Source: Ornithodoros turicata (lineage: Eukaryota > Arthropoda > Arachnida > Ixodida > Argasidae). Taken from it: a DNA stretch of 64,000 nt. The stretch spans positions 53,419,581-53,483,580 of the forward strand of contig NC_088203.1 in NCBI RefSeq assembly GCF_037126465.1, written 5' to 3'. The position numbers and the translations under genes were made by a program. The first letter of the stretch is position 1, and every line of letters starts with the position of its first letter. The notes below the pieces were generated by a model. The model was given only the letters and a program-made list of their open reading frames with translations. It made no database searches and was not told the DNA's origin. This document shows positions 42,873 to 55,640 of this stretch, piece by piece.

Positions 42873-43284
42873 CACTCTAAATCTTTTCACACCTTTAAAG
42901 GTGTAATAGCGTTCATGGCGCACGCCTTTTTAGGTGTAATTTTGGTAACATCATAATGGAGCACGGTTTCGCACAAATTTTCTTTACTCGAGTGTTGTAT
43001 GTCCTCCAAAAATTCAGTCTTGCAACATCTCAACATTGTTCAACAGTATTGTAGGCACTTGCGCGTGCTCGATTATCGATAGCGATGCATATATGCATTA
43101 GCTCGTACCTACGATATCCAAGACATAATGAAAGCAAGATTTGCACGTGAGAGACACTTGAGACACTTGATCTTTAGTAATGCTTTCCGAATTTTGTAAA
43201 ATATCATCCTGGAGATACAATGTTACGCAACCAGATTGAATGTGCATAGCGCACACCTTTAAAGGTGTGAAAAAGTTTACAGTG
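42873..43284. mobile_element. MITE with CACTSTAAA ends
   Basis: Left end CACTCTAAATCTTTTCACAC; right end, read inward, CACTGTAAACTTTTTCACAC. Both continue with CTTTAAAGGTGT. Internal palindromes TTTAAA repeat the unit. A CA dinucleotide flanks both ends, but a longer duplication is not visible. 412 bp, non-coding. Confidence 0.8.
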
Positions 43285-44098
43285 CAAGGTACCACAAACC
43301 AACTGTGATTAGTCACTTTTAGTAACATGTTTTTCCTATGCTGCAGTATTGTTAAGACCAGTACTGAGCCACTAGTCATTTTAGCATGTCCGTTGCACAT
43401 ACTTTTTGTCTGTGATATGTAGGGCCTGACTTTTCAGGGTTACACACGGTATTTACTTCCCGACTCAAGTTTGCAATTTTAAGGCTCTACGCGTAATGTG
43501 CATGACATGTAGCATAGCCAAACATTTTGATATGTGGTTAGGTAAGGTTATTTATAGCTTTTGCAGGTCCACATGCTCAGATGGACAATATAAGCAGTTT
43601 CAGCTATTATCAGTTGTGCGAAGTTTGTGTTGGTGAACATTGTAAAAATCTCACAGAAAAATATATTGCATTAAAAATTGTGAAACAGAGTACAGGGGAA
43701 TATAGCAGGAATGTACAACAGCAGCATACTGCTGTCGTCGTCCGACTTTTTAGATATCCTCTTACACTGGGTTTTATTGCTTTTAGTGTAATGTCTGACC
43801 AAACCTGGTTCATCGATACGGGAAACAAAAAAAGAGAAGAAACCCTGTCAAGGAACCCGCGATGAGAATCCTGCGAAACCTGCTTCCTTAACTGTTTTAG
43901 AAAAACATAATAGAAAATGGCTATTATATGGCAAGTTTAATTTCAGACTTTGTTGCTCATGACACAACGTAGCAAGAATAAAGTACAATAAAGCTCCACG
44001 TTTATCAAACATCATGTACCTCCAACACATGCTGCAGTTCTGTGCTTGATGTTCGGTGTCCTTTCCGACTGGTAGAGCAAGCTATTTAATTCTATAAA
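43285..44098. other. Spacer between convergent ISL2EU genes
   Basis: No gene was recognised. A short sequence at about 43423-43475 (TAGGGCCTGACTTTTCAGGG) is one end of the hAT-like MITE family seen at 39310 and 40670, without a matching second end. The 94-codon frame at 43581 shows no family features. Confidence 0.5.
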
Positions 44099-45988
44099 TT
44101 ATGAACTGTCTTCTTTGTGGCTGTTACATATAGGGGTCTGCAGATTCACAAGGCCACTCCATACCACGGCAAGCCTATCAATAGTTGGATAATCTCTGTC
44201 ACTTGCTCTTTTCACAAAGCTCAAAGGCAGTACTGTTTGAAACAACCTGAACACTTTTAACTTTTGGATCGTTCGATAGCTTTTTGGATAGCACCTTTGG
44301 AAAGCTTCCTAGATGTGGTGACCTCTGCTACAGGCAGCTGGTTGCGTTTTTCTTTTTCTTTTTTTAGCGAAGGCATCAGAAGTCTTGCACCCCACGCAGC
44401 AAACATTTCTTCACTCTGAAAGCCCCTGACCACATGGAAGACATCGCCTTCTTTGACCATGTTGAGCAGGCCGCTGTGTAGAGTCAGCTCCTTGTCCGAG
44501 ACTCTGCCACCTCAGCCTTTGGATACAAACGTTATTGCTCCTGAGGGGGACACAACAACGAAAAGTTTGATCGTATTGTGCAGTTTATAGCTCGAGAAGG
44601 TTTGGCTCCTGGAAGTCATCGCTGTGGGTCGCTCTATGAATATTTCTGTACAGTCAATTGGTCCCTGCCATTGTTGAATAACGAGTCATTCAAAGCTTCA
44701 GGGCGGTGGGCTTCGATAGACCAACTTGATGGCCAAGTGAGAAACTTCTTCAAGTTCACAGCCAGGATATTGAGCCAGCGATGCAATACTGTACTGAAGC
44801 TGCTTGAAGAAATACCAAACCGACATGCCACGTCGCGTGTAAGGAGGCTAAGCCGCACCAGTAATAATTGGTGCTCTGCGTCGAGACCTGTCCCGAGTAT
44901 GGGCTTCCAGACAGACAGTAAAAACTACAACGGCGCAGTGTTCATTGTTGTAGACACCAGGCCTGTGTAGAACTTGACAGTCTTGTCTGACTGCATCACC
45001 ATGACCCGATTAACTTCGGCACTTATAGGAGACTGCTTCGGTTCTTCTAGTTCACTGACCCTCTCCTTCGTGAACATCAGCTCCTGTTCGACACACTTAA
45101 GTATACCCTTTAACTCTGCATTCCCAAGAGCAGGCTGGAGATGTCCTCTGCTATCAAAGTCGTCTGCGTGCTGCCATTAGACACATCATTAGCCGTCATC
45201 ACTGCACCCTCCTCCTGATCGTTGGGGGCTGTGGAAGGGCCAGCATCACCTATCTGAGGTTCCCGTTCAGATTGTTTCTTTTGGGCACGTTGGTATCTTT
45301 CTAGTTTTGCACCAAGTTCCCTTGCGTACGGTATGAAAACAAGGAAGGAACATAGTCTGGATGCGTTGGGTCAGGGGATGGCCGACCTGAAAATACATGA
45401 ATGCATACTATAGCACAACACTTGATAACAGCTGCGCCATCTAGTCTTTCATAATGTTGTCACCATGAACTCTCAGTCGAAATTGTTTGGCTGAAGCAGC
45501 ATTCAGCAGATGACTCGTATGCAACGAAAACTATGTGGAAAAGACATATGCAGCTAAATTACTTGATAATTACACAAATAAATATCAAAAGCATTGGCTT
45601 TTCGTGCTAATCATTTTTTCTTTTCTTTTTTGCGTGCGCTACGTTAAGAACGTTGGCCCTATCATGCATGCTCAAAGCTCCTCATACTCGTTGTTAGAAA
45701 CTTAGTTCAAGAACGAAGGTACAAGGTACTACAGGTTCAAGGTAAGTTTGGAGTAACTTACCTTGAATAGAGTAAGCAGAATATACCTGTGAGCTCTGAG
45801 GAGGCTGCCAGTTATCCCGTCGCACTGCAGTGGCCCATGCGGCTCTTCTTTCTATGTCAGTCGGGAATCTAAATGTCCGTACTTTGGACAGTAGGTTCGT
45901 CGCAGAGCGCAGACGGGCACCCGGGCACAACGCAACACGGCCCACGTCGGGAACGTTGAACAGAAGGCGACTTGTATCCGCAGAACAT
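44099..45988 (-). pseudogene. THAP / HTH / DDE_Tnp_4 transposase of ISL2EU type
   Basis: Exon 1 starts at ATG 45988 with CCVVPGCPS (first THAP ligands), then after a frameshift FRFPTDIERRAAWATAVRRDN. The segment that should read VCS.HF is VYSAYS, so zinc ligands are lost. A GGTAAG donor lies near 45753, and a TGTATTTTCAG acceptor near 45390 opens PTHPDYVPSLF. A coiled-coil stretch follows (KGILKCVEQELMFTKERVSE), then KTVKFYTGLVS and VRLSLLTRDVACRFGISSSS (HTH_Tnp_4). The DDE domain is in pieces: the VDCTE segment is missing, SDKELTLHSGLLN and VVRGFQSEEMFAAWG remain, and after a stop FRLFQTVLPLSFVKRASDRD leads to a TAA at 44099. It is convergent with the YqaJ gene and dead. Confidence 0.7.
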
Positions 45989-47070
45989 CTCTGCGGAAGC
46001 TTAATGAGCCCTCAATAACAGAAGACTATCTTCAAAACCGGAAGTTTTTCAGGGAGCACATCCAGTGGACACGCGCTGGCGCCCCCTGACAGCGCGAAGC
46101 CGACGAAAGTGTCTATAAAGGCTGGATCGCGCATAGGAGAGGGTCCCGTGTGGGAGAAGCACGCATTCGGGCCGCCATGTTGGTGGGTCCTAAAACGGTA
46201 TGTGTGCCCATAGAAAACAATGGGAGGCAACCGAGAGTGTGAGTATTTATTGCGCAGCAAGCGTTGATCGTTGTTTGTCATCACACAATTTTGTAAGGCG
46301 CAAGTATATTGACGTATTCTAACCGTATTTCACGGACCTCCTGCCGTTCGATTCTTAATTACGTTACGTTTTGTATTCCGAAACTTAGACCGTCACTGCA
46401 ATGCAAAGATGGGTCTTGTGCTACTGCACGTTTCACAGCTCATATTTCAATAAGAAGCGATGTGAGTTTCACAACCATGTATAATCTCCCATGCTGCGTT
46501 CTGGACAAAAATTGTTCCAGAAAGAACGGTCCCGGAAAAGATCTACTCGCATGGTAGAAAGAAATGGTCCCGTAGGATCACAGCCGTTATTTTAGATAGG
46601 TGTATGCGTTTTTAGCATGATTTATAACAAGCATCGCCAAGGACACACCGAACCAGCCCAAATAATTACTTTAGAAATTTAGATCACGCTCGTTAGGCCA
46701 GTTAATCTAGGTACTGATGTAGGTACCCCCGGTGCGAAAGGGCGCCCCACACGCTCACGGAGTGCCGTCCACTGGAGACCACGCTGTGAACGTACTGGGG
46801 TAGAACATTATCATGAACATGAGTGAATTCGGCACGCTCTTCAAATTGGTGGGGTAAAAAAGTGACCTTTACTTGGCAAATTTCCGAGTTCAGTTCGTAA
46901 ATATTTACATAGTTAAACTTACGATACATGACATTCACATCAGGAGTTGGCAAAAACCCAGTACGGACAAATGCCGTTGACCGCATCATTCTAGGTGGCG
47001 TAGTTTTTTTAATATAATTCGATGACACGTTTTCTGGGACACCCTGTACAAAGCATGTTTTTGTCACCAA
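45989..47070. other. Right flank of the ISL2EU-like element, repeat remnants
   Basis: Sequence upstream of the transposase contains CTCTCCTATGCGCGATCCAG (minus strand) and may include the element's right end, but I found no matching left terminus near 23.9 kb. The stretch 46700-47060 ends GACACGTTTTCTGGGACACC-CTGTACA, an end type that recurs at about 62352-62385. No gene was recognised; the 122-codon frame at 46702 lacks features. Confidence 0.4.
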
Positions 47071-47188
47071 ACCCCTGTCCCGTCGGAGGCAGCGCTGACT
47101 GCCGAAACGTCGACCCCTATCCCTATGTGTAAATAAACTCCCCTTTCTGTTTTCCTGTAAGCTCTTTGTCGTCTTCTGATTTTTCCTG

Positions 47189-47190
<2 letters not shown>
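47070..47190 (+). mobile_element. Penelope-like 3' remnant with hammerhead-like motif
   Basis: GGCAGCGCTGACTGCCGAAA followed by CGTCGACCCC is the stem II and GAAAC part of hammerhead motifs found in Penelope-like elements. The CTGATGA core is replaced by CCGTCGG (47079-47086), so this copy should be inactive. A tail with GTGTAAATAAACTCCCC follows and runs into a TA microsatellite. Confidence 0.5.

Positions 47191-47224
<34 letters not shown>
47190..47224. repeat. TA microsatellite
   Basis: Pure (TA)n at the left edge of the satellite. TA tracts also mark 56372-56384 and 61766-61782. Confidence 0.95.
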
Positions 47225-47227
<3 letters not shown>

Positions 47228-47338
47228 AGGGGGGAAAGCCATTAAAAAAATAAGTAAATGATGCTAGACATGTTTGAAATTCAAACTTACAGATTAAAAT
47301 GGCTTCTATGGCTGCACGTAGAGAAACAGATACTCATG
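47225..47338 (-). repeat. Inverted partial satellite monomer, left edge
   Basis: AAGAGGGGGGAAAGCC to AGAGAAACAGATACTC is the reverse complement of part of the monomer (compare 47350-47462) and forms a palindrome with the first direct monomer, centred near 47342. Confidence 0.9.
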
Positions 47339-48419
47339 AGTATTCAATGAGTATCTGTTTCTCTACGTGCAGCCATAGAAGCCATTTTAATCTGTAAGTT
47401 TGAATTTCAAACATGTCTAGCATCATTTACTTATTTTTTTAATGGCTTTCCCCCCTCTTTATAATTCACTGGCTTGCACTGTGGCATTGAGGAGTGCTCA
47501 GTCACCCTCCCAGGTTTATATTGCTCGCTGAGTGACCCCTGGTTTGCCAATCCAGAACGATGCGCAGCTACCCAGGGCCGACGAGCCGCAAACACGGCGA
47601 AACACGTGTCCTCTGGTGCTGTCGCATCGTTCAATGAGTATCTGTTTCTCTACGTGCAGCCATAGAAGCCATTTTAATCTGTAAGTTTGAATTTCAAACA
47701 TGTCTAGCATCATTTACTTATTTTTTTAATGGCTTTCCCCCCTCTTTATAATTCACTGGCTTGCACTGTGGCATTGAGGAGTGCTCAGTCACCCTCCCAG
47801 GTGTATATCGCTCGCTGAGTGACCCCTGGTTTGCCAATCCAGAACGATGCGCAGCTACCCAGGGCCGACGAGCCGCAAACACGGCGAAACACGTGTCCTC
47901 TGGTGCTGTCGCATCGTTCAATGAGTATCTGTTTCTCTACGTACAGCCATAGAAGCCATTTTAATCTGTAAGTTTGAATTTCAAACATGTCTAGCATCAT
48001 TTACTTATTTGTTTAATGGCTTTCCCCCCTCTTTATAATTCACTGGCTTGCACTGTGGCATTGAGGAGTGCTCAGTCACCCTCCCAGGTGTATATCGCTC
48101 GCTGAGTGACCCCTGGTTTGCCAATCCAGAACGATGCGCAGCTACCCAGGGCCGACGAGCCACAAACACGGCGAAACACGTGTCCTCTGGTGCTGTCGCA
48201 TCGTTCAATGAGTATCTGTTTCTCTACGTGCAGCCATAGAAGCCATTTTAATCTGTAAGTTTGAATTTCAAACATGTCTAGCACCTATTTTTTTAATGGC
48301 TTTTCCCCCTTTTTTATAATTCACTGGCTTGCACTGTGGCATTGAGGAGTGCTCAGTCACCCTCCCAGGTGTATATCGCTCGCTGAGTGACCCCTGGTTT
48401 GCCAATCCCGAACGATGCG

Positions 48420-48476
48420 CAGCTACCCAGTGCCGACGAGCCGCAAACACGGCGAAACACGTGTCCTCTGGTGCTG
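48420..48476 (+). ncRNA. Hammerhead-ribozyme-like fold in satellite monomer (example copy)
   Basis: Order in the monomer: stem I 5' side CAGC..CCAG, core CCGACGA, stem II GCCG with loop CAAACA and CGGC, then GAAA, stem III ACAC/GTGT with no loop, the GTC cleavage triplet, and stem I 3' side CTGG..GCTG. This equals the type I hammerhead layout of satellite RNAs in schistosomes, newts and cave crickets (CUGAUGA core, CGAAAC, short stem III that works in dimers). The core carries C instead of U at position 4, normally required, and at the variable position 7. All monomers I checked share this. Self-cleavage is therefore uncertain; the fold itself is clear. Confidence 0.6.
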
Positions 48477-51400
48477 TCGCATCGTTCAAGGAGTATCTGT
48501 TTCTCTACGTGCAGCCATAGAAGCCATTTTAATCTGTAAGTTTGAATTTCAAACACGTCTAGCCCCTATTTTTTTAATGGCTTTTCCCCCCCTTTTTATA
48601 ATTCACTGGCTAGCACTGTGGCATTGAGGAGTGCTCAGTCACCCTCCCAGGTGTATATCGCTCGCTGAGTGACCCCTGGTTTGCCAATCCCGAACGATGC
48701 GCAGCTACCCAGTGCCGACGAGCCGCAAACACGGCGAAACACGTGTCCTCTGGTGCTGTCGCATCGTTCAAGGAGTATCTGTTTCTCTACGTGCAGCCAT
48801 AGAAGCCATTTTAATCTGTAAGTTTGAAATTCAAACACGTCTAGCACCTATTTTTTTAATAGCTTTTCCCCCTTTTTTATAATTCACTGGCTTGCACTGT
48901 GGCATTGAGGAGTGCTCAGTCACCCTCCTAGGTGTATATCGCTCGCTGAGTGACCCCTGGTTTGCCAATCCCGAACGATGCGCAGCTACCCAGTGCCGAC
49001 GAGCCGCAAACACGGCGAAACACGTGTCCTCTGGTGCTGTCGCATCGTTCAAGGAGTATCTGTTTCTCTACGTGCAGCCATAGAAGCCATTTTAATCTGT
49101 AAGTTTGAATTTCAAACACGTCTAGCCCCTATTTTTTTAATGGCTTTTCCCCCCTTTTTATAATTCACTGGCTTGCACTGTGGCATTGAGGAGTGCTCAG
49201 TCACCCTCCCAGGTGTATATCGCTGGCTGAGTGACCCCTGGTTTGCCAATCCCGAACGATGCGCAGCTACCCAGTGCCGACGAGCCGCAAACACGGCGAA
49301 ACACGTGTCCTCTGGTGCTGTCGCATCGTTCAAGGAGTATCTGTTTCTCTACGTGCAGCCATAGAAGCCATTTTAATCTGTAAGTTTGAATTTCAAACAC
49401 GTCTAGCCCCTATTTTTTTAATGGCTTTTCCCCCCTTTTTATAATTCACTGGCTTGCACTGTGGCATTGAGGAGTGCTCAGTCACCCTCCCAGGTGTATA
49501 TCGCTCGCTGAGTGACCCCTGGTTTGCCAATCCCGAACGATGCGCAGCTACCCAGTGCCGACGAGCCGCAAACACGGCGAAACACGTGTCCTCTGGTGCT
49601 GTCGCATCGTTCAAGGAGTATCTGTTTCTCTACGTGCAGCCATAGAAGCCATTTTAATCTGTAAGTTTGAATTTCAAACACGTCTAGCCCCTATTTTTTT
49701 AATGGCTTTTCCCCCCTTTTTATAATTCACTGGCTTGCACTGTGGCATTGAGGAGTGCTCAGTCACCCTCCCAGGTGTATATCGCTCGCTGAGTGACCCC
49801 TGGTTTGCCAATCCCGAACGATGCGCAGCTACCCAGTGCCGACGAGCCGCAAACACGGCGAAACACGTGTCCTCTGGTGCTGTCGCATCGTTCAAGGAGT
49901 ATCTGTTTCTCTACGTGCAGCCATAGAAGCCATTTTAATCTGTAAGTTTGAATTTCAAACACGTCTAGCACCTATTTTTTAATGGCTTTTCCCCCCTTTT
50001 TATAATTCACTGGCTTGCACTGTGGCATTGAGGAGTGCTCAGTCACCCTCCCAGGTGTATATCGCTCGCTGAGTGACCCCTGGTTTGCCAATCCCGAACG
50101 ATGCGCAGCTACCCAGGGCCGACGAGCCGCAAACACGGCGAAACACGTGTCCTCTGGTGCTGTCGCATCGTTCAAGGAGTATCTGTTTCTCTACGTGCAG
50201 CCATAGAAGCCATTTTAATCTGTAAGTTTGAATTTCAAACACGTCTAGCACCTATTTTTTTAATGGCTTTTCCCCCCTTTTTATAATTAACTGGCTTGCA
50301 CTGTGGCATTGAGGAGTGCTCAGTCACCCTCCCAGGTGTATATCGCTGGCTGAGTGACCCCTGGTTTGCCAATCCCGAACGATGCGCAGCTACCCAGTGC
50401 CGACGAGCCGCAAACACGGCGAAACACGTGTCCTCTGGTGCTGTCGCATCGTTCAAGGAGTATCTGTTTCTCTACGTGCAGCCATAGAAGCCATTTTAAT
50501 CTGTAAGTTTGAATTTCAAACACGTCTAGCACCTATTTTTTTAATGGCTTTTCCACCTTTTTTTATAATTCACTGGCTTGCACTGTGGCATTGAGGAGTG
50601 CTCAGTCACCCTCCCAGGTGTATATCGCTCGCTGAGTGACCCCTGGTTTGCCAATCCCGAACGATGCGCAGCTACCCAGGGCCGACGAGCCGCAAACACG
50701 GCGAAACACGTGTCCTCTGGTGCTGTCGCATCGTTCAAGGAGTATCTGTTTCTCTACGTGCAGCCATAGAAGCCATTTTAATCTGTAAGTTTGAATTTCA
50801 AACACGTCTAGCACCTATTTTTTTAATGGCTTTTCCACCTTTTTTTATAATTCACTGGCTTGCACTGTGGCATTGAGGAGTGCTCAGTCACCCTCCCAGG
50901 TGTATATCGCTCGCTGAGTGACCCCTGGTTTGCCAATCCCGAACGATGCGCAGCTACCCAGGGCCGACGAGCCGCAAACACGGCGAAACACGTGTCCTCT
51001 GGTGCTGTCGCATCGTTCAAGGAGTATCTGTTTCTCTACGTGCAGCCATAGAAGCCATTTTAATCTGTAAGTTTGAATTTCAAACACGTCTAGCACCTAT
51101 TTTTTTAATGGCTTTTCCCCCCTTTTTATAATTAACTGGCTTGCACTGTGGCATTGAGGAGTGCTCAGTCACCCTCCCAGGTGTATATCGCTCGCTGAGT
51201 GACCCCTGGTTTGCCAATCCCGAACGATGCGCAGCTACCCAGGGCCGACGAGCCGCAAACACGGCGAAACACGTGTCCTCTGGTGCTGTCGCATCGTTCA
51301 AGGAGTATCTGTTTCTCTACGTGCAGCCATAGAAGCCATTTTAATCTGTAAGTTTGAATTTCAAACACGTCTAGCACCTATTTTTTTAATGGCTTTTCCA

Positions 51401-51702
51401 CCTTTTTTTATAATTCACTGGCTTGCACTGTGGCATTGAGGAGTGCTCAGTCACCCTCCCAGGTGTATATCGCTCGCTGAGTGACCCCTGGTTTGCCAAT
51501 CCCGAACGATGCGCAGCTACCCAGGGCCGACGAGCCGCAAACACGGCGAAACACGTGTCCTCTGGTGCTGTCGCATCGTTCAAGGAGTATCTGTTTCTCT
51601 ACGTGCAGCCATAGAAGCCATTTTAATCTGTAAGTTTGAATTTCAAACACGTCTAGCACCTATTTTTTAATGGCTTTTCCCCCCTTTTTATAATTCACTG
51701 GC

Positions 51703-54700
51703 TTGCACTGTGGCATTGAGGAGTGCTCAGTCACCCTCCCAGGTGTATATCGCTCGCTGAGTGACCCCTGGTTTGCCAATCCCGAACGATGCGCAGCTAC
51801 CCAGTGCCGACGAGCCGCAAACACGGCGAAACACGTGTCCTCTGGTGCTGTCGCATCGTTCAAGGAGTATCTGTTTCTCTACGTGCAGCCATAGAAGCCA
51901 TTTTAATCTGTAAGTTTGAAATTCAAACACGTCTAGCACCTATTTTTTTAATAGCTTTTCCCCCTTTTTTATAATTCACTGGCTTGCACTGTGGCATTGA
52001 GGAGTGCTCAGTCACCCTCCCAGGTGTATATCGCTCGCTGAGTGACCCCTGGTTTGCCAATCCCGAACGATGCGCAGCTACCCAGTGCCGACGAGCCGCA
52101 AACACGGCGAAACACGTGTCCTCTGGTGCTGTCGCATCGTTCAAGGAGTATCTGTTTCTCTACGTGCAGCCATAGAAGCCATTTTAATCTGTAAGTTTGA
52201 ATTTCAAACACGTCTAGCCCCTATTTTTTTAATGGCTTTTCCCCCCTTTTTATAATTCACTGGCTTGCACTGTGGCATTGAGGAGTGCTCAGTCACCCTC
52301 CCAGGTGTATATCGCTCGCTGAGTGACCCCTGGTTTGCCAATCCCGAACGATGCGCAGCTACCCAGTGCCGACGAGCCGCAAACACGGCGAAACACGTGT
52401 CCTCTGGTGCTGTCGCATCGTTCAAGGAGTATCTGTTTCTCTACGTGCAGCCATAGAAGCCATTTTAATCTGTAAGTTTGAATTTCAAACACGTCTAGCC
52501 CCTATTTTTTTAATGGCTTTTCCCCCCTTTTTATAATTCACTGGCTTGCACTGTGGCATTGAGGAGTGCTCAGTCACCCTCCCAGGTGTATATCGCTCGC
52601 TGAGTGACCCCTGGTTTGCCAATCCCGAACGATGCGCAGCTACCCAGTGCCGACGAGCCGCAAACACGGCGAAACACGTGTCCTCTGGTGCTGTCGCATC
52701 GTTCAAGGAGTATCTGTTTCTCTACGTGCAGCCATAGAAGCCATTTTAATCTGTAAGTTTGAATTTCAAACACGTCTAGCACCTATTTTTTTAATGGCTT
52801 TTCCACCTTTTTTCATAATTCACTGGCTTGCACTGTGGCATTGAGGAGTGCTCAGTCACCCTCCCAGGTGTATATCGCTCGCTGAGTGACCCCTGGTTTG
52901 CCAATCCCGAACGATGCGCAGCTACCCAGGGCCGACGAGCCGCAAACACGGCGAAACACGTGTCCTCTGGTGCTGTCGCATCGTTCAAGGAGTATCTGTT
53001 TCTCTACGTGCAGCCATAGAAGCCATTTTAATCTGTAAGTTTGAATTTCAAACACGTCTAGCACCTATTTTTTTAATGGCTTTTCCACCTTTTTTTATAA
53101 TTCACTGGCTTGCACTGTGGCATTGAGGAGTGCTCAGTCACCCTCCCAGGTGTATATCGCTCGCTGAGTGACCCCTGGTTTGCCAATCCCGAACGATGCG
53201 CAGCTACCCAGGGCCGACGAGCCGCAAACACGGCGAAACACGTGTCCTCTGGTGCTGTCGCATCGTTCAAGGAGTATCTGTTTCTCTACGTGCAGCCATA
53301 GAAGCCATTTTAATCTGTAAGTTTGAATTTCAAACACGTCTAGCACCTATTTTTTTAATGGCTTTTCCACCTTTTTTTATAATTCACTGGCTTGCACTGT
53401 GGCATTGAGGAGTGCTCAGTCACCCTCCCAGGTGTATATCGCTCGCTGAGTGACCCCTGGTTTGCCAATCCCGAACGATGCGCGGCTACCCAGGGCCGAC
53501 GAGCCGCAAACACGGCGAAACACGTGTCCTCTGGTGCTGTCGCATCGTTCAAGGAGTATCTGTTTCTCTACGTGCAGCCATAGAAGCCATTTTAATCTGT
53601 AAGTTTGAATTTCAAACACGTCTAGCACCTATTTTTTAATGGCTTTTCCCCCCTTTTTATAATTCACTGGCTTGCACTGTGGCATTGAGGAGTGCTCAGT
53701 CACCCTCCCAGGTGTATATCGCTCGCTGAGTGACCCCTGGTTTGCCAATCCCGAACGATGCGCAGCTACCCAGTGCCGACGAGCCGCAAACACGGCGAAA
53801 CACGTGTCCTCTGGTGCTGTCGCATCGTTCAAGGAGTATCTGTTTCTCTACGTGCAGCCATAGAAGCCATTTTAATCTGTAAGTTTGAAATTCAAACACG
53901 TCTAGCACCTATTTTTTTAATAGCTTTTCCCCCTTTTTTATAATTCACTGGCTTGCACTGTGGCATTGAGGAGTGCTCAGTCACCCTCCCAGGTGTATAT
54001 CGCTCGCTGAGTGACCCCTGGTTTGCCAATCCCGAACGATGCGCAGCTACCCAGTGCCGACGAGCCGCAAACACGGCGAAACACGTGTCCTCTGGTGCTG
54101 TCGCATCGTTCAAGGAGTATCTGTTTCTCTACGTGCAGCCATAGAAGCCATTTTAATCTGTAAGTTTGAATTTCAAACACGTCTAGCCCCTATTTTTTTA
54201 ATGGCTTTTCCCCCCTTTTTATAATTCACTGGCTTGCACTGTGGCATTGAGGAGTGCTCAGTCACCCTCCCAGGTGTATATCGCTCGCTGAGTGACCCCT
54301 GGTTTGCCAATCCCGAACGATGCGCAGCTACCCAGTGCCGACGAGCCGCAAACACGGCGAAACACGTGTCCTCTGGTGCTGTCGCATCGTTCAAGGAGTA
54401 TCTGTTTCTCTACGTGCAGCCATAGAAGCCATTTTAATCTGTAAGTTTGAATTTCAAACACGTCTAGCCCCTATTTTTTTAATGGCTTTTCCCCCCTTTT
54501 TATAATTCACTGGCTTGCACTGTGGCATTGAGGAGTGCTCAGTCACCCTCCCAGGTGTATATCGCTCGCTGAGTGACCCCTGGTTTGCCAATCCCGAACG
54601 ATGCGCAGCTACCCAGTGCCGACGAGCCGCAAACACGGCGAAACACGTGTCCTCTGGTGCTGTCGCATCGTTCAAGGAGTATCTGTTTCTCTACGTGCAG

Positions 54701-55640
54701 CCATAGAAGCCATTTTAATCTGTAAGTTTGAATTTCAAACACGTCTAGCACCTATTTTTTTAATGGCTTTTCCACCTTTTTTCATAATTCACTGGCTTGC
54801 ACTGTGGCATTGAGGAGTGCTCAGTCACCCTCCCAGGTGTATATCGCTCGCTGAGTGACCCCTGGTTTGCCAATCCCGAACGATGCGCAGCTACCCAGGG
54901 CCGACGAGCCGCAAACACGGCGAAACACGTGTCCTCTGGTGCTGTCGCATCGTTCAAGGAGTATCTGTTTCTCTACGTGCAGCCATAGAAGCCATTTTAA
55001 TCTGTAAGTTTGAATTTCAAACACGTCTAGCACCTATTTTTTTAATGGCTTTTCCACCTTTTTTTATAATTCACTGGCTTGCACTGTGGCATTGAGGAGT
55101 GCTCAGTCACCCTCCCAGGTGTATATCGCTCGCTGAGTGACCCCTGGTTTGCCAATCCCGAACGATGCGCAGCTACCCAGGGCCGACGAGCCGCAAACAC
55201 GGCGAAACACGTGTCCTCTGGTGCTGTCGCATCGTTCAAGGAGTATCTGTTTCTCTACGTGCAGCCATAGAAGCCATTTTAATCTGTAAGTTTGAATTTC
55301 AAACACGTCTAGCACCTATTTTTTAATGGCTTTTCCACCTTTTTTTATAACTCACTGGCTTGCACTGTGGCATTGAGGAGTGCTCAGTCACCCTCCCAGG
55401 TGTATATCGCTCGCTGAGTGACCCCTGGTTTGCCAATCCCGAACGATGCGCAGCTACCCAGGGCCGACGAGCCGCAAACACGGCGAAACACGTGTCCTCT
55501 GGTGTTGTCGCATCGTTCAAGGAGTATCTGTTTCTCTACGTGCAGCCATAGAAGCCATTTTAATCTGTAAGTTTGAATTTCAAACACGTCTAGCACCTAT
55601 TTTTTTAATGGCTTTTCCCCCCTTTTTATAATTAACTGGC
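51703..55640 (+). repeat. Higher-order repeat: 7-monomer unit (1969 bp) in tandem
   Basis: Monomers starting at 51703, 51984, 52265, 52546, 52828, 53110 and 53392 carry the CCCAGKGCC variants T,T,T,T,G,G,G. The next seven (53672 to 55360) carry the same series. Private marks also repeat at 1969 bp: TTTTAATAGC (51950, 53919), GAAATTCAAAC (51918, 53887) and TTTTTTCATAATTC (52806, 54775). Confidence 0.85.

Noticed and set aside
44578..44970. 130-codon plus-strand frame
   Set aside because: Antisense shadow of the HTH part of the transposase pseudogene.
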